NCBI GenBank assembly: GCA_036271375.1
Contig: DATBAT010000107.1
Location: forward strand, 1-16,814
Direction: 5' to 3'
Length of the DNA: 16,814 nt
From: DATBAT01 sp036271375
Lineage (GTDB): Bacteria > Acidobacteriota > Terriglobia > Terriglobales > Acidobacteriaceae
Below the pieces are notes generated by a model, which ran no database searches, was not told the DNA's origin, and saw nothing but the letters and a program-made list of their open reading frames with translations. Made by a program: the position numbers and the translations under genes. Shown piece by piece: positions 1-8,116 of this stretch. Numbering within the stretch: position 1 is the stretch's first letter; each line of letters begins with the position of its first letter.

Positions 1-1
1 A

Positions 2-88
2 CTCGAGCGCTGGATGTCGATTGGACACATCGGTGTGACCGGGTTCGGCGTGGCCCGGAACTACTCCCTGAAGTCGATGCATCCGTAA
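2..88 (+). CDS. C-terminal fragment of an unidentified protein
   Basis: The window opens inside a reading frame that runs 28 codons to a TAA at 86-88. Of these codons, 24 end in G or C, as expected for coding DNA in this GC-rich genome, which is the main reason to believe the frame. The tail reads LERWMSIGHIGV and ends in LKSMHP. I do not recognise the family, and too little is visible to assign a function. A second plus-strand frame is also open across the edge, to a TAA at about 127, so the frame choice is not certain. Confidence 0.45.
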   Translation, partial: LERWMSIGHIGVTGFGVARNYSLKSMHP

Positions 89-103
89 ATTCGTCAATTC
101 GAC

Positions 104-128
104 GGAACTTTCTCCGAGGGAAAGCGTA
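104..128 (+). promoter_or_regulatory. Candidate ECF-sigma-type promoter
   Basis: GGAAC at 104-108 is followed by exactly 16 bases and then CGTA at 125-128. This matches the -35/-10 layout of many extracytoplasmic-function sigma factors, where the -35 carries a GAAC core and the -10 is CGTA or CGTT. It lies about 36 bases before the ATG of a secreted, membrane-anchored protein, a typical class of ECF target. No good sigma-70 pair is visible in the same gap. Nothing here shows which sigma factor would be used. Confidence 0.45.
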
Positions 129-163
129 ATATCCTATGGAAATTACTTCGTTGAGGTGTGTTT

Positions 164-664
164 ATGCTCGCTCATGCCTGCAAACTAGCGATTTTGTCCG
201 GTCTGGTACTGACCGTTTCGTTCGGCTTCGCCGAGAACCACGACCGCTTTCAGAGCAACCATGACATGCGCATCGACGCATTGGATAAAGCCAACGATGT
301 CACCTGCCTGAACTGCTCGATTTATGTATCCGGCGAGGTGGCGGGAGACGTAACCGCGATCGACGGCAACGTCATTCTGGAGAACGGCGCTCACGTGCAC
401 GGTGACACCACGGCCGTGCTGGGGAGCGTACGGCTAGGGGCAAACACCAGTGCCGATCAGGACGTCACCGCTGTGGTGGGCTCGATCCAGCGCGACTCGC
501 AGGCCACGGTGAAGGGCGATGTCACGGCGCTCGATGGGGGCATGTGGCTGTTTTTGATTGTGTTTCTGCCGCTGGCGTTTCTAGGTGGACTGATCGCTCT
601 GGTGGTCTCGATTGTTCTCTGGCTGGTGCGCCGCAGCAACCAGCGCATCCCGGTCACTGCTTAG
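164..664 (+). CDS. Secreted, membrane-anchored beta-solenoid-like repeat protein (bactofilin-like)
   Basis: A 166-residue envelope protein of unknown role. Residues 1-23 form a signal peptide. A Cys-x-x-Cys pair lies at 48-51. Four copies of a (G/Q)D(V/T)TAxxG motif follow at about 61, 80, 99 and 118, an exact 19-residue period that suggests a small beta-solenoid. Residues 128-156 form a strong transmembrane helix followed by Arg-Arg, so the repeats should face the periplasm with a short cytoplasmic tail. This resembles 'polymer-forming' bactofilin-like proteins, but the match is by repeat style only. The ATG at 164 is preferred over the GTG at 158 because GAGG at 153-156 is correctly spaced for the ATG. 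An ECF-type promoter lies upstream. The TAG stop interlocks with the TAA of glnE on the other strand. Confidence 0.8.
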   Translation: MLAHACKLAILSGLVLTVSFGFAENHDRFQSNHDMRIDALDKANDVTCLNCSIYVSGEVAGDVTAIDGNVILENGAHVHGDTTAVLGSVRLGANTSADQDVTAVVGSIQRDSQATVKGDVTALDGGMWLFLIVFLPLAFLGGLIALVVSIVLWLVRRSNQRIPVTA

Positions 665-3639
665 GCCAGGACGCGTTCATAAACTGCTCGCACCCGCGAG
701 CTGGTTTCCAGCAGTTCGGCTTCGAGGCCGTCGGGAAATTGCCTGCGTAAAATTAGTGACGCCAAACGCTCAGTGACTTGCTGCGCGTGTTCGGTCGCAG
801 GCAGCCACTTGTGGGCACGACCAATAGCCAAACGCACGATGTGTTCGACGGTGCGAAATAGTTCGGCGGCGTGGTCCAGTTCGGCGGCGTCCGATTTTTC
901 GAGGAACCCGGCAGATGCACACCGCCACAGCCGGTCTCGTAGCGTTCCACCCTTGGCGGGAATACCATGCTTGATCAGCAAGTATCCCGAAATAAAATCT
1001 ATGTCGTAGATGGAGCCTGGAGCGGTTTTGAAACTGGGCTCGCCGGGCTCAGAGGCTTCCAGCTTTTCCCGCATCTCGTGCACCGCTTTCACGAATCCTT
1101 GATCTGCCGCCATTCTTTCGAAGATGATCTTCGTCTGTTGACCAGCGCGGGTAGCCAGCTCGGGAGAACCCGCCAGCGGACGCATTTTTGTGTACATCAA
1201 CGCTTCCCAAGGCTGCGCTTCGTGCTCGAAGTAGAAAGCCAATTGTTTTGCCGTCACCAGAAGTTCCCCTTCCGATCCACGCGGACGCAAACGCGCATCG
1301 ACCGGGAAAACCATGCCGTCGCGAGTGTAGGCGGCGAGCACATGCATCAACTGCTCGGCGGATTTGGTGAGAGCGAGCATGTCCTGATCTTCTGCGCACA
1401 CGAAAAAAACATCGGCATCTGAGAGCACATCGAACTCGCCGCTACCCAGGCGGCCGAGCGCCATGACCGCAAGTCCCGGGGGAGCGCCAGCGATCGCATA
1501 GGCGGCGGCGATGGCGTCTTCGGCAATCGCCGTGGTGGATGGCAACGACTCGTAGATGCTGCGGAGTTCGTACAGATCGCGGGCTCCCGAGGAGAACACG
1601 CGGTGCCGGTAATGCCGCCGTAATAGCGACAATTTTTCGTTGTAGGTGGACGACGACGAAGCAACGTATCCGAAGATCGGATCGCCTGTGTTGCGCCGGG
1701 CGGTCAGTGGGCTTTCCGCGAAGAAGCCAGTTCCCATCCGCGATGGAGCAGCGTCTCCTTCGGCGAGGGTTGCGATTTCTTCCGGGTGCCGCACCAGGAT
1801 GTCAGTGAGATACTCGCTGTTTTCGAATAGTGCCAAAGCGCGACCCATCGCTTCAGGATTGCGCAGGACTTCACCGTACCGCTCGGAACTGGTAAAAGCC
1901 GAACTCAGGAAGCGGAAGAAATTCTTGCGCGAATATTGGCTGAGTTCGTGCAGACGCGCGGTTTCGTATATTTCCGGAGCATCGGTCGCAAGGCGTTCGA
2001 GGATTTGCTGATTGGACTGATCGGTCGGTGTAACTTCCGGAGTGGTTCGCAGCTGGAACTCGGCATCGATGGCTTCGCTTTGCCGGCGATTCTGCTGCTG
2101 ATAAATGACACGCTGGTAAATTTCCGCCACCGCCGACATGCGTGCGCGAACTAGATCGACCAGGTCGCCGAGACGCTCGACTCCCGCGTGGCCTTCCATG
2201 CAACGCTGAAGTATTCCCAAATCAATTTCAGTGGAAGGCAGTCGGTGGGTCTGCTGACCTTGTCTGAGTTGCAGCCGATGTTCCAGGTGGCGGAGGAACT
2301 CGTAGGCGCTGTTGAGATCGTGGAACTCCTTCCCGCTGATGTGCCGCTTGTCATGCAACTTCTGTAACGAAAACAGCGTGCCGCCGGATCGCAGCCAAGG
2401 CTCTTCCCCGCCATAGACGCGCTGCAAACACTGAACCAGAAATTCGATATCGCGAATGCCGCCGCTATCGATTTTTACGTCGATGCTTTCGTGCACCGGC
2501 TCCAGGCTGCGTTTCGAGTACTTATTGGCGTGCATCTTTTCGCGAGCCACCAACGCCGTCTTGATCGCCGCAAAGTTCACCTTTTCGGTATACACATGCG
2601 GTTGTACCCGGCGTATAAATTCGCGCACCAGTGGGATGTTCCCCGCCGAGTGGCGCACCTTGATCAAGGCCTGCCGCTCCCAGTCATGCGCGATGGTGGC
2701 GTAGTACTGCTGCGCCCGAGCCAGGCTGATTGCTAACTCGCCTTCGTTGCCTTGCGGGCGCAAACGTAAGTCAATGCGGAATACCGCACCTTCGCGGGTC
2801 GGTCGTGACAGCATTTCGCTAACGAGCTGTGCCAGTCGGACGAAGTATTCGCGGTTGGTGATTTGTGCGTCGGGCGGCTCTTCCCCGTCGCCGAACAGAA
2901 ACATCAGGTCGATGTCAGAACTGTAATTGAGCTCATTGCCGCCAAGTTTGCCCAGAGAAAGCACGGAGAAGGGCGTGTCGACGATTCGCCCTTGTTCATC
3001 GAGATGTTGCGGAGAGCGATACTTTCGCTGCAACTGGCTCTCCGCATCACGCAGAGCATTCTCAATCAGGACATCCGACAGCGCGGAAATTTCGGCGGTG
3101 GTCTCCGCCAGCGGCGCGAGTTTCAACACGTCGCGCAGCATGATGCGGATGTACTCACGGCGCTTGAAGCGGGCAAAGACCAGTGCACCGTCGTCATCGA
3201 AGAAGCGCGAACGAAAACGCGCCAGACTTTCGTTGAATTCTTCGCGCGAAAAACTCTGGTCAAGATTGCGCTCCCTCAACAGGGAAGGCAGCAAATCCGC
3301 ATTTTGCAGAAGCGTCTCCCCCAAGAATCGGCTGTAGCCGAAGACGATCAGCGCATAGTGGGCCAGAGGCGGATGCTTTTCCAGCACGCGAAGAGTCTGA
3401 GGAGAGTCGCCCACCAACCGATCCATGAGAACGAGCGCCGAATCAGGGTCCGGACACTCATGCAGCAACGCCGGCAGACTGGCCATCAGTGACGGCGTGA
3501 TTCTGGCGGTCAGGCTCTCAAAGTTCTTTAAAGCAGCGGCAGGCTCAGAAAAGAGGATTCCGGCAAGAGGCGTCGCATCAAGGCTAAACCGCGAACTGGA
3601 GTCGGCGTGGACCACGAGAAGTCTGCGGAAAATCAGCAT
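661..3639 (-). CDS. glnE: Bifunctional glutamine synthetase adenylyltransferase/deadenylase
   Basis: GlnE adds AMP to, or removes it from, glutamine synthetase in response to PII and glutamine, tuning nitrogen assimilation in the cytoplasm. Both nucleotidyltransferase halves of the family are visible. Counting from the GTG at 3666, the first has GKLGG at 239-243, SDIDL at 250-254 and RLRPQGNEGE at 301-310. The second has GRLGSGE at 738-744, SDAD at 749-752 and RLRPRGSEGE at 792-801. Both Asp pairs are intact, so both activities should be present. The conserved GIRDIEFLVQ follows the first half. Length (992 residues, up to 1001 from the GTG) is close to the E. coli enzyme (about 946). The start is uncertain: ATG 3639 is chosen over GTG 3666 on codon grounds, neither has a good Shine-Dalgarno, and the GTG lies in a small GGACA/TGTCC hairpin. 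No glutamine synthetase gene is nearby. Confidence 0.95.
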   Translation of the reverse strand: MLIFRRLLVVHADSSSRFSLDATPLAGILFSEPAAALKNFESLTARITPSLMASLPALLHECPDPDSALVLMDRLVGDSPQTLRVLEKHPPLAHYALIVFGYSRFLGETLLQNADLLPSLLRERNLDQSFSREEFNESLARFRSRFFDDDGALVFARFKRREYIRIMLRDVLKLAPLAETTAEISALSDVLIENALRDAESQLQRKYRSPQHLDEQGRIVDTPFSVLSLGKLGGNELNYSSDIDLMFLFGDGEEPPDAQITNREYFVRLAQLVSEMLSRPTREGAVFRIDLRLRPQGNEGELAISLARAQQYYATIAHDWERQALIKVRHSAGNIPLVREFIRRVQPHVYTEKVNFAAIKTALVAREKMHANKYSKRSLEPVHESIDVKIDSGGIRDIEFLVQCLQRVYGGEEPWLRSGGTLFSLQKLHDKRHISGKEFHDLNSAYEFLRHLEHRLQLRQGQQTHRLPSTEIDLGILQRCMEGHAGVERLGDLVDLVRARMSAVAEIYQRVIYQQQNRRQSEAIDAEFQLRTTPEVTPTDQSNQQILERLATDAPEIYETARLHELSQYSRKNFFRFLSSAFTSSERYGEVLRNPEAMGRALALFENSEYLTDILVRHPEEIATLAEGDAAPSRMGTGFFAESPLTARRNTGDPIFGYVASSSSTYNEKLSLLRRHYRHRVFSSGARDLYELRSIYESLPSTTAIAEDAIAAAYAIAGAPPGLAVMALGRLGSGEFDVLSDADVFFVCAEDQDMLALTKSAEQLMHVLAAYTRDGMVFPVDARLRPRGSEGELLVTAKQLAFYFEHEAQPWEALMYTKMRPLAGSPELATRAGQQTKIIFERMAADQGFVKAVHEMREKLEASEPGEPSFKTAPGSIYDIDFISGYLLIKHGIPAKGGTLRDRLWRCASAGFLEKSDAAELDHAAELFRTVEHIVRLAIGRAHKWLPATEHAQQVTERLASLILRRQFPDGLEAELLETSSRVRAVYERVLA

Positions 3640-3861
3640 AGCACGCCCAAAATGTAGTGGGGACACGGTTGTCCGCGAGCAGCGGCAAACGAATCATCGG
3701 TTCAAGAATGCTCTATACAGTCGGACAGCAAAGGGCACCGAGCTTATTTTGTCGGGTGTTTGCTGTAAGCCATTCCTACGCGACGTTATATTTCCGCGAG
3801 TGGCAGCCTGTCATGGAGAAAAACCATCCTAGCAAGCGAACTGATTCTTAAGGAGGTCATC
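3640..3861. other. Divergent intergenic region between glnE and the Gly-rich stress-type gene
   Basis: This gap must carry promoters for glnE (leftward) and the gene at 3862 (rightward). I see no convincing sigma-70 pair. TTGTCC at 3669-3674 with AATCAT 17 bases later is the best, and weak. A TATATT sits at 3787-3792 without a matching -35. A 5-bp hairpin (GGACA, 4-base loop, TGTCC) spans 3661-3674. A strong Shine-Dalgarno AAGGAGG lies at 3850-3856, five bases before the ATG at 3862. No other structure was seen. Confidence 0.4.
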
Positions 3862-4425
3862 ATGGCAGGCAAAAATACCGCAGCATTCGGAATTTATGAG
3901 ACCCAGGCCGATGTGGAATACGCACTCGATGCGCTCAAAGCGGAGGGTTTTCGCAACACCGATGTTTCCGTCCTCTTCCCGGAGAACAAGGGCACAAAAG
4001 ATTTTGCCGTAGAAAAACATACCAAGGCTCCGGAAGGAACAGCAACTGGAGCAACCACCGGAGCAGTCATCGGCGGCACACTCGGTTGGCTGGCAGGTAT
4101 TGGCGCGCTGATCATTCCGGGTATCGGCCCATTATTGGCGGCGGGCCCAATCGGCGCCGCGCTTACTGGCGTTGGAGTGGGCGGGGCCATTGGCGGAATC
4201 ACCGGGGCGCTCGTCGGTATGGGTATTCCCGAGTACGAAGCAAAGCGCTATGAAGGACGAGTGAAGGGCGGAGGCATTCTGCTGTCCGTACACTGCGACG
4301 ACTCAGAGTGGACCAAGAAGGCTAAAGATATTCTGGTCCGCACCAGCGCGACCGATGTTGCATCCACAGGCGAGGCGTCGGCGGATTATCAAAAAACCGA
4401 CAGGCCGTTGCCGCGAGCGGTTTAG
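3862..4425 (+). CDS. Gly-rich general-stress-type membrane protein (GSP17M/YflT-like, ActD-like layout)
   Basis: A 187-residue protein of unproven function. Residues 5-50 (AAFGIYETQADVEYALDAL onward) resemble the small alpha/beta domain at the start of general stress protein 17M/YflT-like proteins, which help sense or adapt to stress. Residues 60-122 are a Gly/Ala-rich hydrophobic stretch with glycine-zipper spacing, probably one or two membrane-associated hairpins. Residues 123-168 (YEAKRYEGRVKGGGILLSV onward) look like a second alpha/beta half that pairs with the first. Databases often label such proteins DUF3341 or ActD-like, but no alternative complex III genes are nearby, so I do not infer an electron-transport role. 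The Shine-Dalgarno AAGGAGG is nearly ideal, which suggests high expression. The TAG stop interlocks with the TAA of the converging dehydrogenase gene. Confidence 0.75.
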   Translation: MAGKNTAAFGIYETQADVEYALDALKAEGFRNTDVSVLFPENKGTKDFAVEKHTKAPEGTATGATTGAVIGGTLGWLAGIGALIIPGIGPLLAAGPIGAALTGVGVGGAIGGITGALVGMGIPEYEAKRYEGRVKGGGILLSVHCDDSEWTKKAKDILVRTSATDVASTGEASADYQKTDRPLPRAV

Positions 4426-5408
4426 TAGCCTTTCACTTTGTCGACGACAGCGATCAAGGGCCGGTGCTCGAGGTGGCGCCGTAGATTCTCAGAAATCAAC
4501 TCGTACTGCCGGTCCCACAGTTTCTCTGTGAGGCCGGCCGTATGCGGCGTGATCAGCAGGTTATCCAAATCCCAAAGAGGTGATTCCTTGGGGAGCGGCT
4601 CCTGCTCGAATACGTCCAGGGCCGCGCCTCCGATTCTTCTTTCCTTGAGGGCATTCAGCAGCGCGGTCTCATCGACCAACGATCCACGGCCTACGTTGAT
4701 CAGGCACGCGTTCGGTTTCATTTGTGCGAAACGAGCGGCGTTCATCAGGCCCGTAGTTGCCGGTGTTACGGGAACAGTTAGAGCGACGTAATCGGACTGC
4801 GCGAGGAACGCGTTAACTTGGGACGCTGGGAAAACTTCCGCGATACCCTCCGGCTTCGGCTTCTCCGGATTTTCGCGCACGCCGATTACGCGCATACCCA
4901 AAGCTGTCGCGTGTTTGGCCGTATGGCTCCCTATGCTCCCCAAGCCTACTAATCCTAAGGTCGCGCCCGCGATTTCTCGAGGACGAGGGAAACTGTTCCA
5001 AATCTCTTCCTGTCCCCACTCGTGACGCGCCTGAAAACGCATTGCCTGTGGGAGATTCTTGGCCAGCGCCAAAACCAGCGCGATCACATGCTCGGCGACC
5101 ACGGGTCCGTTTACGCTGCTTCCGTTGGTGAGCACGATGTCGCTATCGATCAACTCTGGAAACAGCAACTGATTGACCGCCGCAGAGGGCGAGTGAATCC
5201 AGCGCAGGTTCCGCGCCGATTGCAATTGCTGCTGCCGCAATGACCAGCTTATGACGATCTCCGCATCGCGGAGGTGTACGTCGACGCCTTCAGAAAACAG
5301 CGGATTGATTACATCGATGTCGGGGAAATCTTTTTTCAGGCGAACGGGAAACCACTCCGGGGCACGCCACAACTCAAAGCCATGTCGAAGAGCGATCAGC
5401 AACTTCAT
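4422..5408 (-). CDS. D-2-hydroxyacid dehydrogenase, probably NADP-preferring
   Basis: This cytoplasmic enzyme should interconvert a 2-oxoacid and a D-2-hydroxyacid using a nicotinamide cofactor. The dinucleotide motif GLGSIG lies at 155-160. The catalytic residues of the family are in place: Arg241 in NVGRGSLVDE, Glu270 in DVFEQEP and His289 in PHTAG. The residue after the second beta strand, where NAD enzymes usually carry Asp, is Arg178 (GVREN), which favours NADP as in GhrA-type glyoxylate/hydroxypyruvate reductases. The substrate is not determined. A reductase acting on hydroxypyruvate or glyoxylate would fit the phosphoglycerate genes upstream, but that is inference. At 328 residues it has the usual length. 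Its ATG overlaps the TGA of the phosphatase gene (ATGA), implying translational coupling. Its stop interlocks with the converging gene at 4425. Confidence 0.9.
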   Translation of the reverse strand: MKLLIALRHGFELWRAPEWFPVRLKKDFPDIDVINPLFSEGVDVHLRDAEIVISWSLRQQQLQSARNLRWIHSPSAAVNQLLFPELIDSDIVLTNGSSVNGPVVAEHVIALVLALAKNLPQAMRFQARHEWGQEEIWNSFPRPREIAGATLGLVGLGSIGSHTAKHATALGMRVIGVRENPEKPKPEGIAEVFPASQVNAFLAQSDYVALTVPVTPATTGLMNAARFAQMKPNACLINVGRGSLVDETALLNALKERRIGGAALDVFEQEPLPKESPLWDLDNLLITPHTAGLTEKLWDRQYELISENLRRHLEHRPLIAVVDKVKGY

Positions 5409-5893
5409 CGTTTGGCTCGCACCATTTCCTCAAATTCGGTGACCCAGATTCTCTGCGCGGGCTTGTCGGGCACCTCGCATCCACGGGCGAGGCGGATGCT
5501 TTCGAATGCCTCATCGCTCGACATGCCGCTTCTTACCAGTACGCAGGCCGCAATCAGTGCGGAACGGCCGATCCCCGCACGGCAATGGATAGCGATCGAC
5601 CTACCTGCGTCAAGCTCTGCCGCAAGGCTCTCGACAAATGCAGCGGTGGCGTCTCTTGAATCAGGGACGGTCCGGTCTTCTATGGGAAATGACAGAAACC
5701 CGATTCCATTCTTTCTGCACAAGTCGCTTTCTTGCAGAAGATCGAGAAGAGCCGCCTCGCGTACCGGGAGGAGGGACACAACGATATCGACCGCTTCCGC
5801 GCGAAGGTTGCGGATGCCTTCGGCGCCCCAAGGACAGGCCATGATTGCCAACCGGCCTGCGCTTGGTTCAGTGATCCAGTAAACCTCTTCCAC
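5405..5893 (-). CDS. Dual-specificity/tyrosine-type protein phosphatase family
   Basis: A 162-residue cysteine-dependent phosphatase. The P-loop HCRAGIGRS at 103-111 is a complete C(x5)R signature with nucleophile Cys104 and Arg110. Asp73, in the stretch FPIEDRTVPD, is the likely general acid. There is no signal peptide or membrane segment, so it acts in the cytoplasm. The family includes protein-Tyr/Ser/Thr phosphatases but also enzymes acting on small phosphorylated metabolites, and sequence alone does not decide between them. The start is a GTG only one base after the gpmI stop (TAG at 5895-5897), with a weak GAAGAG Shine-Dalgarno inside the end of gpmI. The TGA overlaps the ATG of the dehydrogenase gene. 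These joints place it firmly in the eno-gpmI operon. Confidence 0.85.
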   Translation of the reverse strand: MEEVYWITEPSAGRLAIMACPWGAEGIRNLRAEAVDIVVSLLPVREAALLDLLQESDLCRKNGIGFLSFPIEDRTVPDSRDATAAFVESLAAELDAGRSIAIHCRAGIGRSALIAACVLVRSGMSSDEAFESIRLARGCEVPDKPAQRIWVTEFEEMVRAKR

Positions 5894-5894
5894 G

Positions 5895-7505
5895 CTATCT
5901 CTTCACCGGCAGTCGCAGGTCCTGGCCCGTCATGTCTTTCGGTTCGGGTAGCCCCAACATGCCAAGAACCGTAGGAGAGATGTCGCGCAACGAGCCATTC
6001 GGCTTCAGCGTGAAAGTTTTGCCGTCTGCTGAAACCACGATGAACGGGACCGGATTGGTGGTGTGCGCGGTGTGCGGGCCGCCGCTGACGGGATCAATCA
6101 TCATCTCGGCGTTGCCGTGGTCGGCAGTGATCAGCATAGCTCCGCCTCGCGCACGGACGGCTAGCTCGATGCGCCCCAGGCAGGCATCCACAGTTTCTAC
6201 GGCTTTCACCGTTGGCTCGATTTTGCCGGAGTGGCCGACCATATCGGCGTTGGCGAAGTTGACGATAATGACGTCAAAGGTGCCGTCTTCCGCGGCTTTG
6301 ACGACAATATCGGCAATTCCAGCGGCGCTCATCTCCGGCTTCAGATCGTAGGTGGCGACTTTCGGCGATTGCACCATTTCGCGATCTTCACCGGGAAATG
6401 GCTGCTCGACGCCGCCGTTAAAGAAATAGGTCACGTGCGCGTACTTCTCGCTCTCGGCGATACGCAGGTTGCGCATCTGCGCCTGCCCCATGACGTTAGC
6501 CAGAATGTTTTGCATCGACTCCGGGGGGATCACGACGGGTAGCGTGAATTTCTTGTCGTACTGCGTCATGCAAACGTAGGTCAGATTCTTAGGGGTTCTG
6601 TCGCGTGGGATAGTGGCATCGAGGTCGTCGGAACCTTGGAGGTCACGGCCGGCTTGCTCATTTAGGCCACTATTACGGGCGAGTGCGCGAGTCACCTGGC
6701 GCACACGATCGGCGCGGAAATTAATGCAGATGCACGAATCATCATCGCGAATCGTGCCAATCGCTTCGCCGCGATTGTCCACACACACAAAAGGCACGAT
6801 GAATTCGTCGGTGACACCCTTGTTGTACGAGTCTTTAATGCCCTGCACGGGATCGACGTATTTGCCGCCTTCGGCCTCGCCGTAGACCATCGCGTTAAAG
6901 GCCTTCGACATGCGCTCCCAGCGGCGATCGCGGTCCATAGCGTAATAGCGTCCACTGACGGAGGCCACTTTCCCAACGTTGTACTCGCGTATCTTCTGCT
7001 GCAGCTCTTCCACGTAGCGCGCGCCGTTGGTGGGCATGGTATCGCGGCCATCCATGAAGGCGTGGACGAAAACGTGCTCGACTCCGTTTTCCTTAGCCAT
7101 GCGCAGCAGGGCGTAGAGATGCGTCTGGTAAGAATGCACGCCGCCATCCGAGAGCAGTCCAAAGAGATGCAGTTGGCGATCGCCGCTGCGGGCATTTTTC
7201 ATCGCCGCAACCAACGCGGGATTCGAGAACAGTTCCCGGTTCTGAATCATTAACTCGATGCGCGTACTGTCCATGTGGACCACGCGGCCTGCGCCAATAT
7301 TGAGGTGTCCAACTTCACTGTTACCCATTTGTCCGTCGGGAAGGCCGACAAACGGGCCGCTTGTGTGAATCAGCGTGTTGGGATACTCGCGCAGCAGGCG
7401 ATCGTAAACCGGCTTGCGCGCCAGCGCGATGGCGTTGGCATTGGTTTCAGCTCGGTATCCCCAGCCGTCGAGGATGATGAGAACAAGTGGTTTCGGACGA
7501 GTCAT
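5895..7505 (-). CDS. gpmI: 2,3-bisphosphoglycerate-independent phosphoglycerate mutase
   Basis: Interconverts 3-phosphoglycerate and 2-phosphoglycerate in glycolysis and gluconeogenesis using two Mn ions and a phosphoserine intermediate. Metal-site and catalytic motifs are complete: DGWG at 13-16, catalytic Ser63 in GNSEVGH, MDGRDT at 151-156, FRADR at 263-267, DMVGHSG at 421-427 and ADHGN at 461-465. At 536 residues it is slightly longer than the usual 510-515, without an obvious extra domain. It lies between a DUF2059 gene and a phosphatase gene and shares an operon with enolase, the next enzyme of the pathway. No classic Shine-Dalgarno precedes the ATG. Only GAGAAG about 8 bases upstream fits, and it is partly held in a small hairpin at 7510-7524. 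Confidence 0.97.
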   Translation of the reverse strand: MTRPKPLVLIILDGWGYRAETNANAIALARKPVYDRLLREYPNTLIHTSGPFVGLPDGQMGNSEVGHLNIGAGRVVHMDSTRIELMIQNRELFSNPALVAAMKNARSGDRQLHLFGLLSDGGVHSYQTHLYALLRMAKENGVEHVFVHAFMDGRDTMPTNGARYVEELQQKIREYNVGKVASVSGRYYAMDRDRRWERMSKAFNAMVYGEAEGGKYVDPVQGIKDSYNKGVTDEFIVPFVCVDNRGEAIGTIRDDDSCICINFRADRVRQVTRALARNSGLNEQAGRDLQGSDDLDATIPRDRTPKNLTYVCMTQYDKKFTLPVVIPPESMQNILANVMGQAQMRNLRIAESEKYAHVTYFFNGGVEQPFPGEDREMVQSPKVATYDLKPEMSAAGIADIVVKAAEDGTFDVIIVNFANADMVGHSGKIEPTVKAVETVDACLGRIELAVRARGGAMLITADHGNAEMMIDPVSGGPHTAHTTNPVPFIVVSADGKTFTLKPNGSLRDISPTVLGMLGLPEPKDMTGQDLRLPVKR

Positions 7506-7509
7506 AAAG

Positions 7510-7524
7510 GCAGCTTCTCGCTGC
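7510..7524 (-). other. Small hairpin just before gpmI
   Basis: On the gpmI strand GCAGC, a five-base loop GAGAA and GCTGC form a 5-bp stem-loop ending four bases before the ATG. The loop carries the only Shine-Dalgarno-like bases. It could modulate initiation on gpmI, but so short a stem can occur by chance. Confidence 0.3.
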
Positions 7525-7556
7525 TAGCTCCTGGCTTTCAGCTTTTTATCGAAATA

Positions 7557-8108
7557 TTATTTCGGGTTGGATTTCGGAACACTGTTCGGGCTGGCGCTTT
7601 GTTTCTGTTCTGTCGACATCTTCTGAATGCGCTCTTCCAGTCGCCGCATGATGGCTTCGTTGTCATCCTGGATGCGCGAGGATGCAATCTGCATCGCTTC
7701 TTCGGTCATGGCGGGCATTTCGCGGGTCAGCTTTTGTCCAACAGGCGAAGTATAGAAGCCCAATATGCTGTCAATATCCGAACTGGTGAGATGTTTCTGA
7801 TAAACCGGCACCATGTCGTTGAGAATCTGGTCGACCGGATAATTTTCGTAGAGGTCGCCGATCATGGCGTCGAGTTCCCCAAGTTGCATCGGCGTGATGT
7901 TGGGAATTCTTCGCTCGACCAGATCGCGAGTGATGGTTTTGATTTGCTCTTCTGACTTGTGCATCACTGCAATGGTTTGTTCGCGAACGTGCATGGCGTT
8001 GAACAGGTTCAGCACATCTTCCGGGCTGGGCGCATCTTTTGCAGGTTGTTGCGCCAGCCCGGTCGAGGTGCCGATCAAGACTACGAGAGCGAGACAGAAA
8101 AACTTCAT
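7557..8108 (-). CDS. DUF2059 domain secreted protein
   Basis: A 183-residue protein with a signal peptide (about residues 1-20, ending GLAQ), so it should act in the periplasm. Residues 28-155 are helical and carry the DUF2059 hallmark FYTSPVGQKL at 118-127 followed by MPAMTEEAMQ. The biochemical function of DUF2059 is not established. The C-terminal 20 or so residues are polar and low-complexity. The ATG has an AGGA ribosome site seven bases upstream and lies only eight bases after the eno stop, so it is co-transcribed with enolase and gpmI. A secreted protein of unknown role between two glycolytic genes is odd, and its role there is open. Confidence 0.88.
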   Translation of the reverse strand: MKFFCLALVVLIGTSTGLAQQPAKDAPSPEDVLNLFNAMHVREQTIAVMHKSEEQIKTITRDLVERRIPNITPMQLGELDAMIGDLYENYPVDQILNDMVPVYQKHLTSSDIDSILGFYTSPVGQKLTREMPAMTEEAMQIASSRIQDDNEAIMRRLEERIQKMSTEQKQSASPNSVPKSNPK

Positions 8109-8116
8109 GGCATTTC

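Noticed and set aside
2863..3492. Long open frame (209 codons) on the plus strand opposite glnE
   Set aside because: It mirrors a well-supported glnE coding region, has no recognisable domain, and is expected by chance in GC-rich DNA.
7275..7955. Plus-strand open frame spanning the gpmI start and DUF2059 gene
   Set aside because: It crosses two real minus-strand genes and their gap, and has no recognisable features.
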